Positions 26,172 to 33,665 of a stretch of 64,000 nucleotides of DNA are shown here, piece after piece. The DNA comes from Pandoraea sp. (GTDB lineage Bacteria > Pseudomonadota > Gammaproteobacteria > Burkholderiales > Burkholderiaceae). The notes under the pieces were generated by a model. That model worked only from the letters and a program-made list of their open reading frames with translations, did not search any database and was not told where the DNA came from. The position numbers were made by a program, and so were the translations under genes. The DNA lies in the NCBI RefSeq assembly GCF_004297875.1, contig NZ_SCSK01000038.1, positions 62,001 through 126,000 of the forward strand, read 5' to 3'. How positions within the stretch are numbered: position 1 is the first letter of the stretch; each line of letters opens with the position of its first letter.

Positions 26172-26664
26172 GCTTCAATTCGATTTTATCGTCGACAAAG
26201 AGAAGAGCCGCATCATCGTAAAAAGGGAGTTCGCGGCGAAGCGCCAGCTGGTGTGGGATTGCCACACCAGGCGCGAATTGCTCGACCAATGGTTCGCGCC
26301 AAAGCCTCTGACGACCAGGACCAAGCATATGGAATTCAAGGAGGGTGGTTATTGGCACTACGCGATGATCATGCCCGACGGGCAAGCCTTCTGGAGCCGC
26401 CTGGATTATCAGGCGATACATCCGATCGATGACTACGCGGCGCTTGACGGCTTTTGCGACGAAGCCGGCGTGGTGAACCCCGAGATGCCCAGAGCGCGCT
26501 GGGAAGTGACGTTTACCGACGCGAACGGGCATACGCTGGTGACGACGGTGGTGATGTATCGGTCACCCGATGACGTGCAAAAGGTCATCGAAATGGGTAT
26601 GGAAGAGGGCATGGCCTCCACGCTCGAACGCCTCGACGAACTGTTGCTCGCCATGGACAAATGA
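26161..26664 (+). CDS. SRPBCC/AHSA1-domain protein
   Basis: 167 residues of the START-like helix-grip fold, with VKREFAAKRQLVWDCHTRRELLDQWFAP, then GGYWHYAMIMPDG, and a C-terminal long helix MGMEEGMASTLERLDELL. The group binds small hydrophobic ligands; the ligand here is unknown. Transcribed and translationally coupled with the ArsR gene, a common partnership. Confidence 0.85.
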   Translation: MKAELQFDFIVDKEKSRIIVKREFAAKRQLVWDCHTRRELLDQWFAPKPLTTRTKHMEFKEGGYWHYAMIMPDGQAFWSRLDYQAIHPIDDYAALDGFCDEAGVVNPEMPRARWEVTFTDANGHTLVTTVVMYRSPDDVQKVIEMGMEEGMASTLERLDELLLAMDK

Positions 26665-26794
26665 ATCGCGTGTGCGCGGCGCCGGCAGGGGCCTTGCGGG
26701 CCGGTCGCGCACGCGAGCGGTTCGCGGCAAACGATTTTTGTTGACTGTTCTGCCGTCACGATGGTCGGCTAAACAATCCAATGCGCAAATGGGC

Positions 26795-26830
26795 GATGGC
26801 GCCTGGCGATGTGATTCGCCGGGCGCCATC
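26795..26830. terminator. Strong inverted repeat between SRPBCC and norB genes
   Basis: Two 15-base arms (26795-26809 and 26816-26830, GATGGCGCCTGGCGA and its near-complement) flank a 6-base loop with one G-T wobble. It sits between convergent genes, suggesting a bidirectional stop signal, but no T-run follows on either strand, so intrinsic termination is unproved. Confidence 0.45.
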
Positions 26831-26881
26831 CCAATGGGGCCGTATCCAACGGATTCCGGCTACCCTTGACCGTCATTGAAA

Positions 26882-29221
26882 TCAGGTGCCATCGGCAACC
26901 GACTTGACCGTCTTGACGGTGGAAACCGGCGCAACAGCGGCGGTCTTCTGGCCGCGATTAAGCAGCTTGGAGATGAAGTCCCACGCCATGAGCAACGCCC
27001 CGAGCGCGAATACGATATCGCCGGGCATGCGCATCCATTGCCAGAAGATCGTCGTGTTGTAGAACTGCAAGCTGCGCGCATAGGCATAGCCGTGGGTATA
27101 GACGGCCACCAGCTGGGGCCAGCCGATCGGATAGAAATTCATGACGATCCACATCACCAGGCCGATGTTGTAGAGCCAGAACGCCCAGATGCCGCGGCGG
27201 TCGCTCCACGGACGATTGCCGTTGAGGTAGCGCAGCACCATATACAGCAGGCCGATCGCGAGCAGGCCGAAGGCGCCGAACATCGACGTATGCGCGTGGT
27301 TAAGGGTCAGGAAGGTACCGTGCTCGTAGTAGTTGACCAGCGGCGCGTTGAGCGTGCCGCCGCCGAACACACCGGCACCGACGAAGTTCCAGAAGGCCGA
27401 GCCGAGAATGTAGAGATACGCGAGCCGGTACGGGAAGTCGCCTTGCGCCTTGATATGCTGCTGTTGTTCGATGGCCTCGAGCACCAGCAGGAACAGCGGC
27501 AACACCTCGATGAACGAGAACATGCTGCCAACCCCGACCCACAGCCCGGGCTCGCCCGCCCAGTACATGTGGTGGCCGGTGCCGAGCACGCCGCCGATCA
27601 TGATCAGGATCCACTCGAACAGGACGGCCCGTTCGACCATCTGGCGCGACAGCAGCCCCAGGGCCATCAGGAAATAGCCAGTGACCGATGCGGTGAACAA
27701 TTCGAAGGCCAGTTCCACCCAAAGGTGGACCACCCACCAACGCCAGAAGTCGGTGATCGAAAACGACGGATTCGGCGAGGCCAGCGGAATCATGCCGAAT
27801 ACATAAAGCACCGTGACGCTCAGCGTGCTGAACCAAAGCAGGTGCTCGATCCGGAACAGCGCATAAAGGGATCCGCCGCTTTGCCTGAAAAGCGTGGCGA
27901 GCGTCGGCCAGAAGGCACGCAGCAAGACCAGGCACCAGACGGCCAACCCGATGAAGAACAGGATTTGCCAAAAGCGTCCGAGTTCCAGGTAGGACAGCCC
28001 CTGGTTACCGAACCAGAACCAGTTCTTGTCGATGACCCCGACGATACCGAGATAGTCGCCGATCAGTGCGCCGGCCACGATAACTACCAGCACCCAGAAA
28101 ATCAGGTTGACCAGCATCCGCTGTCCGGCGGGTTCGCGCTTGCCGATCAGCGGCGCGAGGAACAATCCGGCGCCGATCCAGCTGACGCCGATCCAGACGA
28201 TGGGGGCTTGCAGGTGCACGCTGCGCAGGAAAGCGAACGGCAGCCATTTGCCGACGTCGATGCCGTAGAAGCTGACGCGATCGGTGTAATAGTGCGCCAT
28301 GATCGAGCCCGCGAGAATCTGCACCAGCAGGACACCCGCGACGACCAGGAAATACTTCCACAAGGCCTTTTGACTAGGGGTAACCTGGCCAAAGCCCTGC
28401 AGCGTCGGCTCGAAGGTTTCGTCGGCGCCCCTGGGCTCGATCCACATGCGGAAAATCACCAGTGCCGCGCCGATGGCAAAGAACACCATCGTGAAGGACG
28501 CCCAGGTCCACTCGAAGGTGGCTGCGGTCGGTGAATTGCCGACGAGCGGCTCGGCCGGCCAATTGGTCGTCCAGGAATAGTTCTTGCCCGGCCGGCGTGC
28601 GACCGTCGTCAGCGACGAATAAAGCAGGAAGCCCGCGGTTTGACTGGCGCTGGTGGCGTCGAGCGAGTGCGCTCCGGTATAGCCCTTGACGAAGTCGTCG
28701 CGCAGCAACGAGATGCCGATGCGCTCGCGCAGCGTCACGATGGCCTTGGCCAGCGCATCCGGCAGCACGACCTGCGATTGGCTCAGGTCGACGCTTTGCA
28801 ATTGCGCTCGCATGGCGCGTGTGATGCCCGATTGCTGATCGGCGCTGATGGCAGAGAACGGCTTGCCGTATTGCGCCAGCGCCAGGTTGTTTTGGACTTC
28901 CCTGGCCAACTGAACCAGATACTCGGCGGTGAAGTCTTCGCCGAAGTAGGAGCCCATGCCGTACAGGCTGCCGTAGTCCATCAAATCGGCTTTCTGGAAC
29001 CCTGCCTTGCCGGCGACGATGTCGTCACGAGTCAGCACGACTGCGCCGTCCAGCGTCAACATTTGCTGCGGAAGGGGCGCTGCTTGCTGGTAGGTGGTGC
29101 GTGTTGCGACAACCATGCCCAGCCAGCAGAACGCTGTCGCAATCAAAAGAATCCAGATAAGCACTCGGCTGACGCGATCTTGCGCGCCAGTGCGACGAGT
29201 GGAAAGCGTGACCGTTTCCAT
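26882..29221 (-). CDS. norB: Quinol-dependent nitric oxide reductase (qNOR)
   Basis: 779 residues: an N-terminal helix and periplasmic extension (about 20-220) without a CxxCH haem-c motif, then about 12-13 helices of the haem-copper oxidase fold. FLTLNHAHTSMFGAFGLLAIGLLYM carries the haem ligand histidines, and HHMYWAGEPGLW and WWVVHLWVE hold the conserved His/Glu of the active site. The fused N-terminus without haem c marks the quinol type rather than NorCB. It reduces two NO to N2O at the inner membrane. The ATG at 29221 follows AGGAGAG. Upstream lie a 51-codon frame and an NsrR-type promoter, and nsrR itself is divergent. Confidence 0.95.
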   Translation of the reverse strand: METVTLSTRRTGAQDRVSRVLIWILLIATAFCWLGMVVATRTTYQQAAPLPQQMLTLDGAVVLTRDDIVAGKAGFQKADLMDYGSLYGMGSYFGEDFTAEYLVQLAREVQNNLALAQYGKPFSAISADQQSGITRAMRAQLQSVDLSQSQVVLPDALAKAIVTLRERIGISLLRDDFVKGYTGAHSLDATSASQTAGFLLYSSLTTVARRPGKNYSWTTNWPAEPLVGNSPTAATFEWTWASFTMVFFAIGAALVIFRMWIEPRGADETFEPTLQGFGQVTPSQKALWKYFLVVAGVLLVQILAGSIMAHYYTDRVSFYGIDVGKWLPFAFLRSVHLQAPIVWIGVSWIGAGLFLAPLIGKREPAGQRMLVNLIFWVLVVIVAGALIGDYLGIVGVIDKNWFWFGNQGLSYLELGRFWQILFFIGLAVWCLVLLRAFWPTLATLFRQSGGSLYALFRIEHLLWFSTLSVTVLYVFGMIPLASPNPSFSITDFWRWWVVHLWVELAFELFTASVTGYFLMALGLLSRQMVERAVLFEWILIMIGGVLGTGHHMYWAGEPGLWVGVGSMFSFIEVLPLFLLVLEAIEQQQHIKAQGDFPYRLAYLYILGSAFWNFVGAGVFGGGTLNAPLVNYYEHGTFLTLNHAHTSMFGAFGLLAIGLLYMVLRYLNGNRPWSDRRGIWAFWLYNIGLVMWIVMNFYPIGWPQLVAVYTHGYAYARSLQFYNTTIFWQWMRMPGDIVFALGALLMAWDFISKLLNRGQKTAAVAPVSTVKTVKSVADGT

Positions 29222-29234
29222 CGTTGCTCTCCTG

Positions 29235-29390
29235 TTAAAAAAGTAGTTGCAAGCCATGCCCGTTCGGCGGAACGGCGCGCGCGCCGGAAGTGAAATCCCG
29301 GTCACGTTGAGAGGCGTTGAAGTAACGCCAGGCGGGAAGCGGCGCGCGCATCTTGCTGACGTCGGCGAATGTTTTTGACGTACGGGACAT
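29235..29390 (-). CDS. 51-codon small frame ahead of norB
   Basis: A frame of 51 codons begins MSRTSKTFADVSKMRAPLPA and ends in TAA 13 bp before the norB ATG. AAGGA stands 7 bases before its ATG, and the preceding 15 bases are identical to those before the DUF2249 gene of the second NsrR-type operon. It therefore starts at a position where a gene is translated in the sister operon. The peptide is polar, with no signal or membrane segment. It may be a true small NO-induced protein or a leader coupled to norB. Confidence 0.5.
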   Translation of the reverse strand: MSRTSKTFADVSKMRAPLPAWRYFNASQRDRDFTSGARAVPPNGHGLQLLF

Positions 29391-29558
29391 GTCGGATTCC
29401 TTGCATAGTGCTTAGGCATGGCTGCGTTCCGGCGGATACGGCCGGATTTTTCGGATGCCTGAAAAAGGGGGCGGCACACAATGCATGTCGGAGGCAGCGC
29501 TCCGGCGGTGTCGGCGATAGAAATTTATGCCACTAAATATGCATTGTCAATGCATATT
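29385..29558 (-). repeat. Duplicated promoter/leader, copy 1 (norB)
   Basis: This stretch is clearly related to 33257-33431: the two share GGACATGTCGGATTCCTTGC at the start-codon end, GCGGCACA and TGCATG blocks in the middle, and near-identity over GTGTCGGCGAT, AAATTTATGCCA and the palindrome. The similarity covers operator, promoter and leader to the first codon but not the coding sequence, pointing to promoter duplication and capture. Confidence 0.85.
29522..29558 (-). promoter_or_regulatory. norB promoter with NsrR-type operator
   Basis: A perfect inverted repeat at 29536-29558 has two 11-base arms (AATATGCATTG and its complement) around one base, the 11-1-11 layout of NsrR sites, and resembles the AAGATGCATTT half-site consensus. 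On the minus strand its centre contains TTGACA (29545-29550), followed by 17 bases and TAAATT (29522-29527), a good sigma-70 promoter. NsrR bound there would block polymerase; NO would relieve it. Confidence 0.85.
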
Positions 29559-29887
29559 AAAAGGTGCGGCGATTTGACGCGGCCCGGCTTCCTGAACGTG
29601 CCGGCGCACGCCTCTGAGGCGTGTGCGTTATCGCTTTGGCTGCGCACAAACACCGAGGGGCTTTGATGCCTGGGCAACGAGCTCGGGCAATTGTCGAGAT
29701 CTGTCGGGAGATGGCGCAACGGAAATAGTCATGAACGCATTATTTGTGTATATATAATGCATAAATAACCGGCGCATTATTCAAGCTGATCGTTTGCTGC
29801 CTCGCCAGACATGACGAGGGAATGGCTCCCGAGGCGAGAAGCGCCATGCGCCGGCATGTTTTTGCCTGACTCGAACTGGCGGATTTT
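29559..29887. other. norB-nsrR intergenic region
   Basis: About 330 bp between divergent genes, beyond the norB operator. A hairpin around 29600-29622 (GCGCACGCCT, loop, AGGCGTGTGC) may separate the transcripts. Around 29737-29760 the arms GCATTAT and ATAATGC bracket a TATAAT (29753-29758) that could be the nsrR -10 box. Confidence 0.4.
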
Positions 29888-30391
29888 ATGAAGCTGACTG
29901 ACTTTACCGATTATGGCCTGCGCGTGCTGATCTATGCGGCGCTGCGTCCAAATGAGCTGGTGACCGTGCAGGAAATCGCGCAGGGTTTCGATATTCAGCG
30001 CAATCATCTCGTCAAGGTTGTCGTGGCCTTGAGCCGAGCCGGTTTTCTCACCACGGTCAGGGGCCGTTCGGGAGGAATGCAGCTTGCCCGGGCTCCGGAG
30101 AAAATTCGCATCGGCGATGTCATTCGTACGATGGAGCCGGATTTCCGCGTCGTCGAATGTTTCGACATCGAAAGCAATCAATGCGCGATCACGGCCTCGT
30201 GCGGATTGCGCGGCATTCTGAGCGGTGCGCTCAAGGCCTATTTCGAATATCTCGACCGCTTCTCGCTGGCCGATCTGGTGGTCAAGCGCGAGTCGCTGCT
30301 CAAGGTGCTCGATACCGGCGTGCCGGTGCGTATCGTGCGGCCGCAAAAGTCGCAAAAGCCGGTGCGCGCCGCGCGTGCCGGCGAGAACTGA
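29888..30391 (+). CDS. nsrR: NO-sensing Rrf2-family repressor NsrR
   Basis: 167 residues: N-terminal winged helix (MKLTDFTDYGLRVLIYAALRP) and the [Fe-S] ligand cysteines Cys91, Cys99 and Cys105 in VECFDIESNQCAITASC. Asp8 corresponds to the fourth ligand reported in Streptomyces NsrR. The C-terminal tail is basic and slightly longer than usual. The protein represses NO-detoxification genes until NO nitrosylates its cluster. Its location next to norB and near two matching palindromes supports the assignment over IscR. Confidence 0.92.
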   Translation: MKLTDFTDYGLRVLIYAALRPNELVTVQEIAQGFDIQRNHLVKVVVALSRAGFLTTVRGRSGGMQLARAPEKIRIGDVIRTMEPDFRVVECFDIESNQCAITASCGLRGILSGALKAYFEYLDRFSLADLVVKRESLLKVLDTGVPVRIVRPQKSQKPVRAARAGEN

Positions 30392-30435
30392 CAGTCACTC
30401 GCTGTTTTGCGGGCGAAGGGCGCATCCGGCCGATG

Positions 30436-30669
30436 CTACCAGTTCAGGCGCCGCGCCAGACGGTGCAGCAGGCTGTTGAAACGTTGCGCCTGATGTTCGT
30501 CATCGCGCCTGAGCACGGCGTAGGCCTGCCCGGCGATCCGGCAAGCCATCTCCACCTGATCCGCAGCGGCAAGCGCGGTGAGACTCTGCAGCAGCAACGT
30601 GCCCAATGCGGCGGCGCGATCCTCGGGCGAGGCCTCGGTGGCCGCCGCTCGCGCGTCTTGCTCGCTCAT
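30436..30669 (-). CDS. Small alpha-helical protein, last gene of the NO-response operon
   Basis: 77 residues, Ala-rich and predicted helical (GTLLLQSLTALAAADQVEMACRIAGQAYAVL), ending HRLARRLNW. No family recognised. The ATG overlaps the stop of the MIP18-like gene (ATGA type), so it is translated with it and belongs to the same operon, most likely soluble. Confidence 0.65.
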   Translation of the reverse strand: MSEQDARAAATEASPEDRAAALGTLLLQSLTALAAADQVEMACRIAGQAYAVLRRDDEHQAQRFNSLLHRLARRLNW

Positions 30670-31004
30670 TGATCCGCTTCCGTGGCGATACCCAGATGCC
30701 TTTTGGCGGCAAGACTTGCCATGGCCGGCTGCCAGGGCGGATCGTAGGTGAGATCGACCTCGACGTCGTCCACGCCCGGCACGGTGCCGGCGCTGCGATA
30801 AGCGCCTTCCACCAGATATTGCGTTGCCGGACAGCCGCGCGTCGTGGTGGTCATTGCGATGCGGGCCTGATTGCCTGCTTCGATGCGCACGTCGTAGACC
30901 AATCCCAGGTCGACAATGTTGTAACCCAGCTCGGGATCGATCACCGTGCGCAGCGCCTGCCTGACCTGGTCGGTCAACCGATCGATATGCTCGGAGAGGC
31001 TCAT
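30666..31004 (-). CDS. MIP18/DUF59-family protein (SufT/PaaD-like)
   Basis: 112 residues with RTVIDPELGYNIVDLGLVYDVRI (about 19-41) and TTTTRGCPATQYLVEGAY (about 52-69), the two hallmarks of the DUF59/MIP18 fold including the conserved cysteine. Relatives help deliver or repair Fe-S clusters. In a probable NO-induced operon such a role would fit because NO destroys Fe-S centres. It overlaps both neighbours by 4 bp. Confidence 0.85.
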   Translation of the reverse strand: MSLSEHIDRLTDQVRQALRTVIDPELGYNIVDLGLVYDVRIEAGNQARIAMTTTTRGCPATQYLVEGAYRSAGTVPGVDDVEVDLTYDPPWQPAMASLAAKRHLGIATEADQ

Positions 31005-31537
31005 ACCGATGCTCCCGGGGCCGTGCCCACGCGCACGATCAGCTTGTAAGTGGTGTTGTCGGGCTCGAACGCGCCGTGCCAGTCGTGCCCGCGCTTGGAT
31101 AATTCGGGCAACAGAAAGAGCGGCTCCCGATTCAGCAGGGCGGCCAGTACTTCTCCTTCATTCATCAGTTCGAGTACCGCCAGAATGTTGATCATGGGTT
31201 CGGGGGGCTCCCAGTCGCGGGCGTCCATTTGTTGGAGGGGTTCGGGCCACGATGCGCCGGCAGCCGACGCTGTGGCGACCTCGGGTGCGACTTGCGTTGA
31301 CGATACGCCGGGGCTGAATTCGACCTCCCAATCGCCGTTGTCGAGCGCTTTCTCGGTGTGGGAATAGCCCCGGGAGCCGAGCACGTGAAATAGCGGAATC
31401 GGCTTGAAGGTCGCCCAAAGTCGCAAGCCCTGTCCGGGGGCGAGGGTCGTCACCGCTTCCATGATTTTCTCGAAAGGCTCGCCGCCGGCTCGCAAAATGG
31501 GTCGTACGTCGAGTTCGATAAAGTTGGTCGTGTTCAT
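31001..31537 (-). CDS. Double DUF2249-domain protein
   Basis: 178 residues in two related halves. Residues 5-75 (FIELDVRPILRAGGEPFEKIMEAV, then LWATFKPIPLFHVLGSRGY) and residues about 97-172 (MDARDWEPPEPMINILAVLELM, then LLNREPLFLLPELSKRGHDW) follow the DUF2249 pattern, joined by an Ala/Ser/Thr linker. The domain resembles the TusA/SirA-like fold and recurs near denitrification and NO genes, without an assigned activity. It overlaps the MIP18-like gene by 4 bp. Confidence 0.82.
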   Translation of the reverse strand: MNTTNFIELDVRPILRAGGEPFEKIMEAVTTLAPGQGLRLWATFKPIPLFHVLGSRGYSHTEKALDNGDWEVEFSPGVSSTQVAPEVATASAAGASWPEPLQQMDARDWEPPEPMINILAVLELMNEGEVLAALLNREPLFLLPELSKRGHDWHGAFEPDNTTYKLIVRVGTAPGASV

Positions 31538-31550
31538 GATCGATTTCCGC

Positions 31551-32906
31551 TCAATGATCGTGTGAAAAGGAATGCAGCATGCCGGGCTTGTGTGCGCCGT
31601 CGGGCAGGCGCCGTGCCGGCGCTACGTCGAGCAGGCGTCGGGCTCGCAGCAGGTGCGCGGCAATGCCCGCCGTCGCGACCAGCATCAACAATGCCGAGAG
31701 GCGGAACATGGGCGTGAGCTCGATGATCAGCGCTGCCGCGCCAAGCCAAACGGCCGCGAAGTAGAGCACGAACCATTTGATCGCCTTGTGCTCGACCACC
31801 AGGTCCTGAACCCGGGGTGTGGGGGTTTTGCCCAGTACCGGGCCGTAGCATTCGAGCCAGGTCATGAACGGCACGATTTTGTAGAGCTTGGCCAGCGCCA
31901 ATCCCGACAACCAGCCGAACGCCGTCAAGTAGGCGATGCCGGGCACTTGGCTTGTCAATCGGCCCCGAATCAGCGCCAGCCCCAGCCAGGCGATGGCCGC
32001 CAGCAGCGACAGCAGGGCGAGGGCAGCCATTTTGCTGTTCAGTTCGATCACGCGGCGCTTCCGGGTGCGATACAGGTGCTGCATGTCGCGGCCGTAATGG
32101 ACGAGAGCGACCAGCGCGAGCGCGGCGGCGAGCAACAGCACAAGACCGATACCCGCACCCAGCGCGATTGCCGCAATGCCGCCCAGAATGGCGGTTGCCA
32201 GGGCGCCGCTGCCGAGCAACAGCACGCGGCGCGTGCTGGACCTGTCCTGTTCCGGGGCCAGCATGAACATGCCGAGCAATCGATAACTCACGCCCATCGC
32301 GGTGAACGTTAGCCAGCCGCCCAATCCGGCGATCACGTGGATGGCCAGGCCAGAGGAGAGCAATCGCAGCGCAAACGCGGACGAGAAGACGCCGGCGAAG
32401 GTCAGGGCGAACGTGATGCCCAGGGTCGCTACGGCCAGCAGGCTCGCCAATCCCGCCACGATAAACCGGGCTGGCAACGGCAGCGGGCGCGCCGCCCACA
32501 GCGTGCGGCCAAGGTTCCACAGCACGAGGCCAAAGCCCGTGCCGAGCAGGACGGCGGCGACCGTGAAACCCGGCAGGTGCTGCGGGACCGCGCCCATCAA
32601 TTGCAGAAAGCCGCAGACCAGCGAGACGGTGCCGGCGACCAGGCAAACCAGGGTCGGCAGCGGCAGCGAATTGCTGTGCAGGCGATGCGCGGTGATGACC
32701 GGCACGAACTGGAACAACGCGCCGCACATGACCAGGCTGAGCCATCCCAGCGCGATGATATGCACCAGTGCGAGCGTGGCCGGCGCGGCAAGGGGCTCGC
32801 TCGGAAAGCCCCACCCCAGCGCCATCAATAATTGCGCCAGCATAAAGTCGCTCAGCGCCACGACGAAGTAAGCGACCGTCCAACGCGAGAGGGTAACGCT
32901 CGACAT
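31551..32906 (-). CDS. Polytopic membrane protein of the NO-response operon
   Basis: 451 residues with about 12 hydrophobic helices. Histidines occur within or at helix ends (LALVHIIALGWLSLVMCGALFQFVPVITAH; LAIHVIAGLGGWLTF), a spacing reminiscent of the haem-copper oxidase subunit I superfamily, though the full metal-ligand set is not obvious. It is not NnrS by the motifs I know. AAGGAAAG lies ahead of the ATG. Inner membrane; function unknown, possibly haem- or NO-related. Confidence 0.65.
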   Translation of the reverse strand: MSSVTLSRWTVAYFVVALSDFMLAQLLMALGWGFPSEPLAAPATLALVHIIALGWLSLVMCGALFQFVPVITAHRLHSNSLPLPTLVCLVAGTVSLVCGFLQLMGAVPQHLPGFTVAAVLLGTGFGLVLWNLGRTLWAARPLPLPARFIVAGLASLLAVATLGITFALTFAGVFSSAFALRLLSSGLAIHVIAGLGGWLTFTAMGVSYRLLGMFMLAPEQDRSSTRRVLLLGSGALATAILGGIAAIALGAGIGLVLLLAAALALVALVHYGRDMQHLYRTRKRRVIELNSKMAALALLSLLAAIAWLGLALIRGRLTSQVPGIAYLTAFGWLSGLALAKLYKIVPFMTWLECYGPVLGKTPTPRVQDLVVEHKAIKWFVLYFAAVWLGAAALIIELTPMFRLSALLMLVATAGIAAHLLRARRLLDVAPARRLPDGAHKPGMLHSFSHDH

Positions 32907-32980
32907 TTTGACTTTCCTTGCGTGAGTCTGTGTTCAAGCCGGTCGGATTGGCGTGCCGGCAGGGCGGCTGTCGGCGACGG

Positions 32981-33262
32981 TCAGGCGGATGTTGTGGCGG
33001 CGTCCTGACGGGCTTCCGCCGGCTTGCCGATTTCCACGCGCCAGACGGCGGGGCCGCGCTCCAGGTACGTCCAGGAAAACTGCCTGGGATGTTCCGCCTC
33101 GAGCTGGTAATACAGCGGCTTGGGATCGTGGTCATTCACGAGAATGAAGGAAGCCCCGGCTTTCAGGTCCTCGACGAGCTGAAAGATCTTGGCGTGGCGC
33201 TGCGCCGGAATCAAGGTGCGCACGTCGATGACGATGGCGGGGTTCTCTGTAGTGCTGGACAT
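32981..33262 (-). CDS. DUF2249-domain protein, first gene of the NO-response operon
   Basis: 93 residues: IVIDVRTLIPAQRHAKIFQLVEDLKAGASFILVNDHDPKPLYYQLEAEHP then FSWTYLERGPAVWRVEI, a complete single DUF2249 domain. The start at 33262 is fixed by AAGGA seven bases upstream; the open frame further upstream is leader sequence. It is the promoter-proximal gene behind the second NsrR-type promoter and lies 75 bp ahead of the membrane protein gene. Activity unknown. Confidence 0.85.
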   Translation of the reverse strand: MSSTTENPAIVIDVRTLIPAQRHAKIFQLVEDLKAGASFILVNDHDPKPLYYQLEAEHPRQFSWTYLERGPAVWRVEIGKPAEARQDAATTSA

Positions 33263-33431
33263 GTCGGATTCCTTGCTAAGAACATAGGCATGACTGCGCG
33301 GCGACCGAATGGGTCTCGATAGCCGGATGCCCGGGTTTTGAGGCGGCACATGTTGCATGCCGGGGCAGCACCCAGCAGTGTCGGCGATTGAAATTTATGC
33401 CATTAAATATGCATTGTCAATGCATATTTAA
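33257..33431 (-). repeat. Duplicated promoter/leader, copy 2 (DUF2249 operon)
   Basis: Partner of 29385-29558. Similarity runs from the start codon of the first gene to beyond the operator. The operator and the stretch to the -10 box differ from copy 1 at only a few positions, while the transcribed leader has drifted more, as expected if the regulatory core is under selection. Confidence 0.85.
33392..33431 (-). promoter_or_regulatory. Second NsrR-type promoter/operator
   Basis: The perfect inverted repeat here extends to 14-1-14 bases (33403-33431), containing the same 11-base arms as the norB site. The minus-strand promoter is again TTGACA (33415-33420), 17-bp spacer, TAAATT (33392-33397), with the -35 inside the palindrome. 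This predicts NsrR repression of the DUF2249-membrane-DUF2249x2-MIP18 operon in step with norB. Confidence 0.85.
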
Positions 33432-33665
33432 TCACGGTCGACCGCTCGACTGCTCGGCCGGTCGAGCGCCGGACCAAGACATCGCATGGCGTGGCGATCT
33501 TCGCTGCCGGTCGGAGTCGATGCGGGGCGGTTATATTTTTACGATGAGCCGAACCAAGCGGCGGCCGTGTGCTCTAATCGGCAAATTTTGGACTCCCTGC
33601 GCCGCAGCCGAGATGCTACGATTGCGGGGTTTCTGCTTTTATCCCCAATGTCTCCGAGTTGCCGA

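Noticed and set aside
26876..28534. 552-codon plus-strand frame opposite norB
   Set aside because: Composition is acidic and His/Gln-rich without motifs, and norB on the other strand is unambiguous.
29737..29760. Possible third NsrR site upstream of nsrR
   Set aside because: Only 7-base arms and wrong spacing; better explained as an AT-rich -10 region.
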